Part shown: piece after piece, positions 62,844 to 64,000 of the stretch | Numbering within the stretch: the stretch's first letter is position 1 | How the letters are laid out: each line of letters begins with the position of its first letter | NCBI RefSeq assembly: GCF_017368455.1 | Contig: NZ_JAFNJU010000001.1 | Span: 124,001 to 188,000 of the forward strand | Origin: Proteiniclasticum aestuarii | Lineage (GTDB): Bacteria; Bacillota; Clostridia; Clostridiales; Clostridiaceae | Direction of reading: 5' to 3' | Length of the DNA: 64,000 bases | Notes under the pieces: generated by a model | The model's input: the letters and a program-made list of their open reading frames with translations, nothing else | Database searches by the model: none | Told to the model about the DNA's origin: nothing | Translations under genes and position numbers: made by a program

Positions 62844-64000
62844 ATGAAAAACAGAATGACAACCGCCGGTATGATGACAGCCCGATACGCTCTGATTCAC
62901 GGGTCTTACTGGATGGTCTTTGGTGCAACCTATAACTTCATAACTGTATATCTATTATCAAAGAACTTTGTGAGTCATGAGATTGGACTTATTCTCGCCT
63001 TCACAAACATTTTTTCCGCCATTCTACAGCCCCTGGTAGCAGGCTATGCAGATCGCAGCAGAAAAAGCGCACTGAGATATACGACTTCTCTTATGCTGTT
63101 CATCTGTCTGTCGCTATCTTTCATCATGGCAGTTTCACCGGACATCATGTTCGTCACCGCATCACTTTATTTTCTTCTCTTGACCGTGATGCTTACCATA
63201 CACCCCCTGATCAATTCTCTGGGGATGAATTACATCAATGAAGGGATACCACTGAACTTCGGTTTCGCCAGAGGAATGGGCTCCTTGTCCTATGCGATAA
63301 TGTCCTTCGTACTTGGCGCAGCTGTAGAACAGTATGGCACGGATATTCTGCCTTTCGCCTTTATAATCCTCTTCGGTTTCACCTTCGTGTTCACCATCTC
63401 GTTCACTTTGAAAAACAGATCTTCTGAGGATGCGGATGCTTCAGAAAGCGCAGGCACCAGCATTCCATCACATGGTGACATCTCTGCGCTTACCGCAACA
63501 GGCTTCATCCTGAAATATCACCGTTTCTCCTTCTATCTCCTTGGTGTGATTCTAATTTTCATAAGTTTCAACATCATCAATATCTATATGATAAAAATCG
63601 TTCAGAGTGTGGGGGGAAACGAAGCAACCATGGGTAGTGCCTTTGCCATAGCCGCAATACTCGAACTGCCAGTGATGCTCTCCTTCGCTAAGCTCATCAG
63701 TAGATATCATAATACTTCATTACTGAAATTAGCCGGACTGGTTTTTTCTGTGAAGGCATTCATCACACTGATTTCATCCTCTGTCGGGATGATTTTCCTA
63801 GCTCAGTCCTTTCAGATGCTTTCATATGCCATATTCATTCCAGGATCGATTTACTATGTGAATCAGGTGATCGAGAAGAAGGATATGATCAAAGGACAGG
63901 CCTTTACTACTGCAGCGACAACTCTCGGTGGTGTAGGCGGAAGTCTCATCGGTGGATGGATCTTATCTGCCGCAACGGTCAAACTCATGCTAATTGTCGG
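62844..64000 (+). CDS. MFS transporter (cut by window end)
   Basis: An open frame from ATG 62844 (AGGAGA six bases upstream) to the last base. The first 385 residues form about ten hydrophobic helices with the MFS signature GYADRSRKSALRY in the loop between helices 2 and 3. A central polar loop (near residue 200) divides the two halves. It resembles the LacY/MFS_1-like group (PF12832 type). Substrate unknown. The C-terminus lies outside the window. Confidence 0.85.
   Translation, partial: MKNRMTTAGMMTARYALIHGSYWMVFGATYNFITVYLLSKNFVSHEIGLILAFTNIFSAILQPLVAGYADRSRKSALRYTTSLMLFICLSLSFIMAVSPDIMFVTASLYFLLLTVMLTIHPLINSLGMNYINEGIPLNFGFARGMGSLSYAIMSFVLGAAVEQYGTDILPFAFIILFGFTFVFTISFTLKNRSSEDADASESAGTSIPSHGDISALTATGFILKYHRFSFYLLGVILIFISFNIINIYMIKIVQSVGGNEATMGSAFAIAAILELPVMLSFAKLISRYHNTSLLKLAGLVFSVKAFITLISSSVGMIFLAQSFQMLSYAIFIPGSIYYVNQVIEKKDMIKGQAFTTAATTLGGVGGSLIGGWILSAATVKLMLIV

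Overview
The window looks like chromosomal DNA of a mid-GC, Gram-positive, anaerobic member of the Clostridia (Bacillota). The reasons are strong AGGAGG-type ribosome binding sites, T-box and cobalamin riboswitches, RqcH, LrgAB, a class B sortase, comG-type pseudopilins, and redox genes of anaerobes (rubredoxin, an EFR1-type flavodoxin/ferredoxin protein, FMN-binding protein). I cannot name the genus.

Layout. 1-4442 (minus): the start of efp (cut by the window edge) behind a reverse-strand comG-like competence operon ending in aroK. 4569-7391 (plus): rqcH and a PTS-IIC-like membrane protein. 7435-14510 (minus): an SdpI-like protein, an M42 peptidase, a DUF3784 protein, a 34-residue membrane peptide, an ArsC/Spx-like reductase, and sbcC-sbcD. 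14619-18930: a GNAT acetyltransferase, helD, then a cobalamin riboswitch controlling a DUF4430 protein and an ECF S component. 19152-25356 (minus): a four-SH3 polysaccharide deacetylase, der, and a five-PAS/GGDEF/HD-GYP protein. 25640-28660: a CapA-like lipoprotein, then a flavodoxin gene broken by a decayed IS605-type element, an FMN-binding protein and rubredoxin. 28750-33519: phoU-pstBACS behind a PhoP-like box, and an initiator tRNA. 33658-39120: a peptide/nickel-type ABC operon with no separate binding protein, in which one permease carries a large extracellular M28-peptidase-like domain. 39353-42402: an amidohydrolase, a WYL regulator and the end of an iron-type operon.

42160-45462 is a Fur-box operon coding for a cytosolic binding-protein-like protein, a HypB/UreG-type GTPase, an ABC ATPase and a zinc ribbon, with no permease. 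Upstream are a Crp/Fnr regulator and a CofE-like ligase. 47622-50501 (plus) codes for an esterase, a condensation-fold acyltransferase and a zinc-ribbon membrane protein. 50548-52666 holds a PhzF protein and ydbC, with a TnpB element inserted between the ydbC ribosome binding site and its start codon. 52957-58250: a CwlO-like NlpC/P60 hydrolase behind a WalR-like box, lrgAB, an EFR1 protein, and a cystine transporter behind a T-box with a Cys specifier. 58375-64000: dinB, two near-identical fasciclin proteins with APETG sorting signals, sortase B, and an MFS transporter cut by the window end.

The strongest candidates for undescribed biology are the permease/M28 fusion system (33658-39120) and the Fur-regulated permease-less ABC/GTPase operon (42160-45462). 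Smaller points of interest are a start-stop mini-ORF in the rqcH leader, the two TnpB-element insertions, and the fasciclin/sortase cassette. All calls come from reading the sequence; no database search was run.
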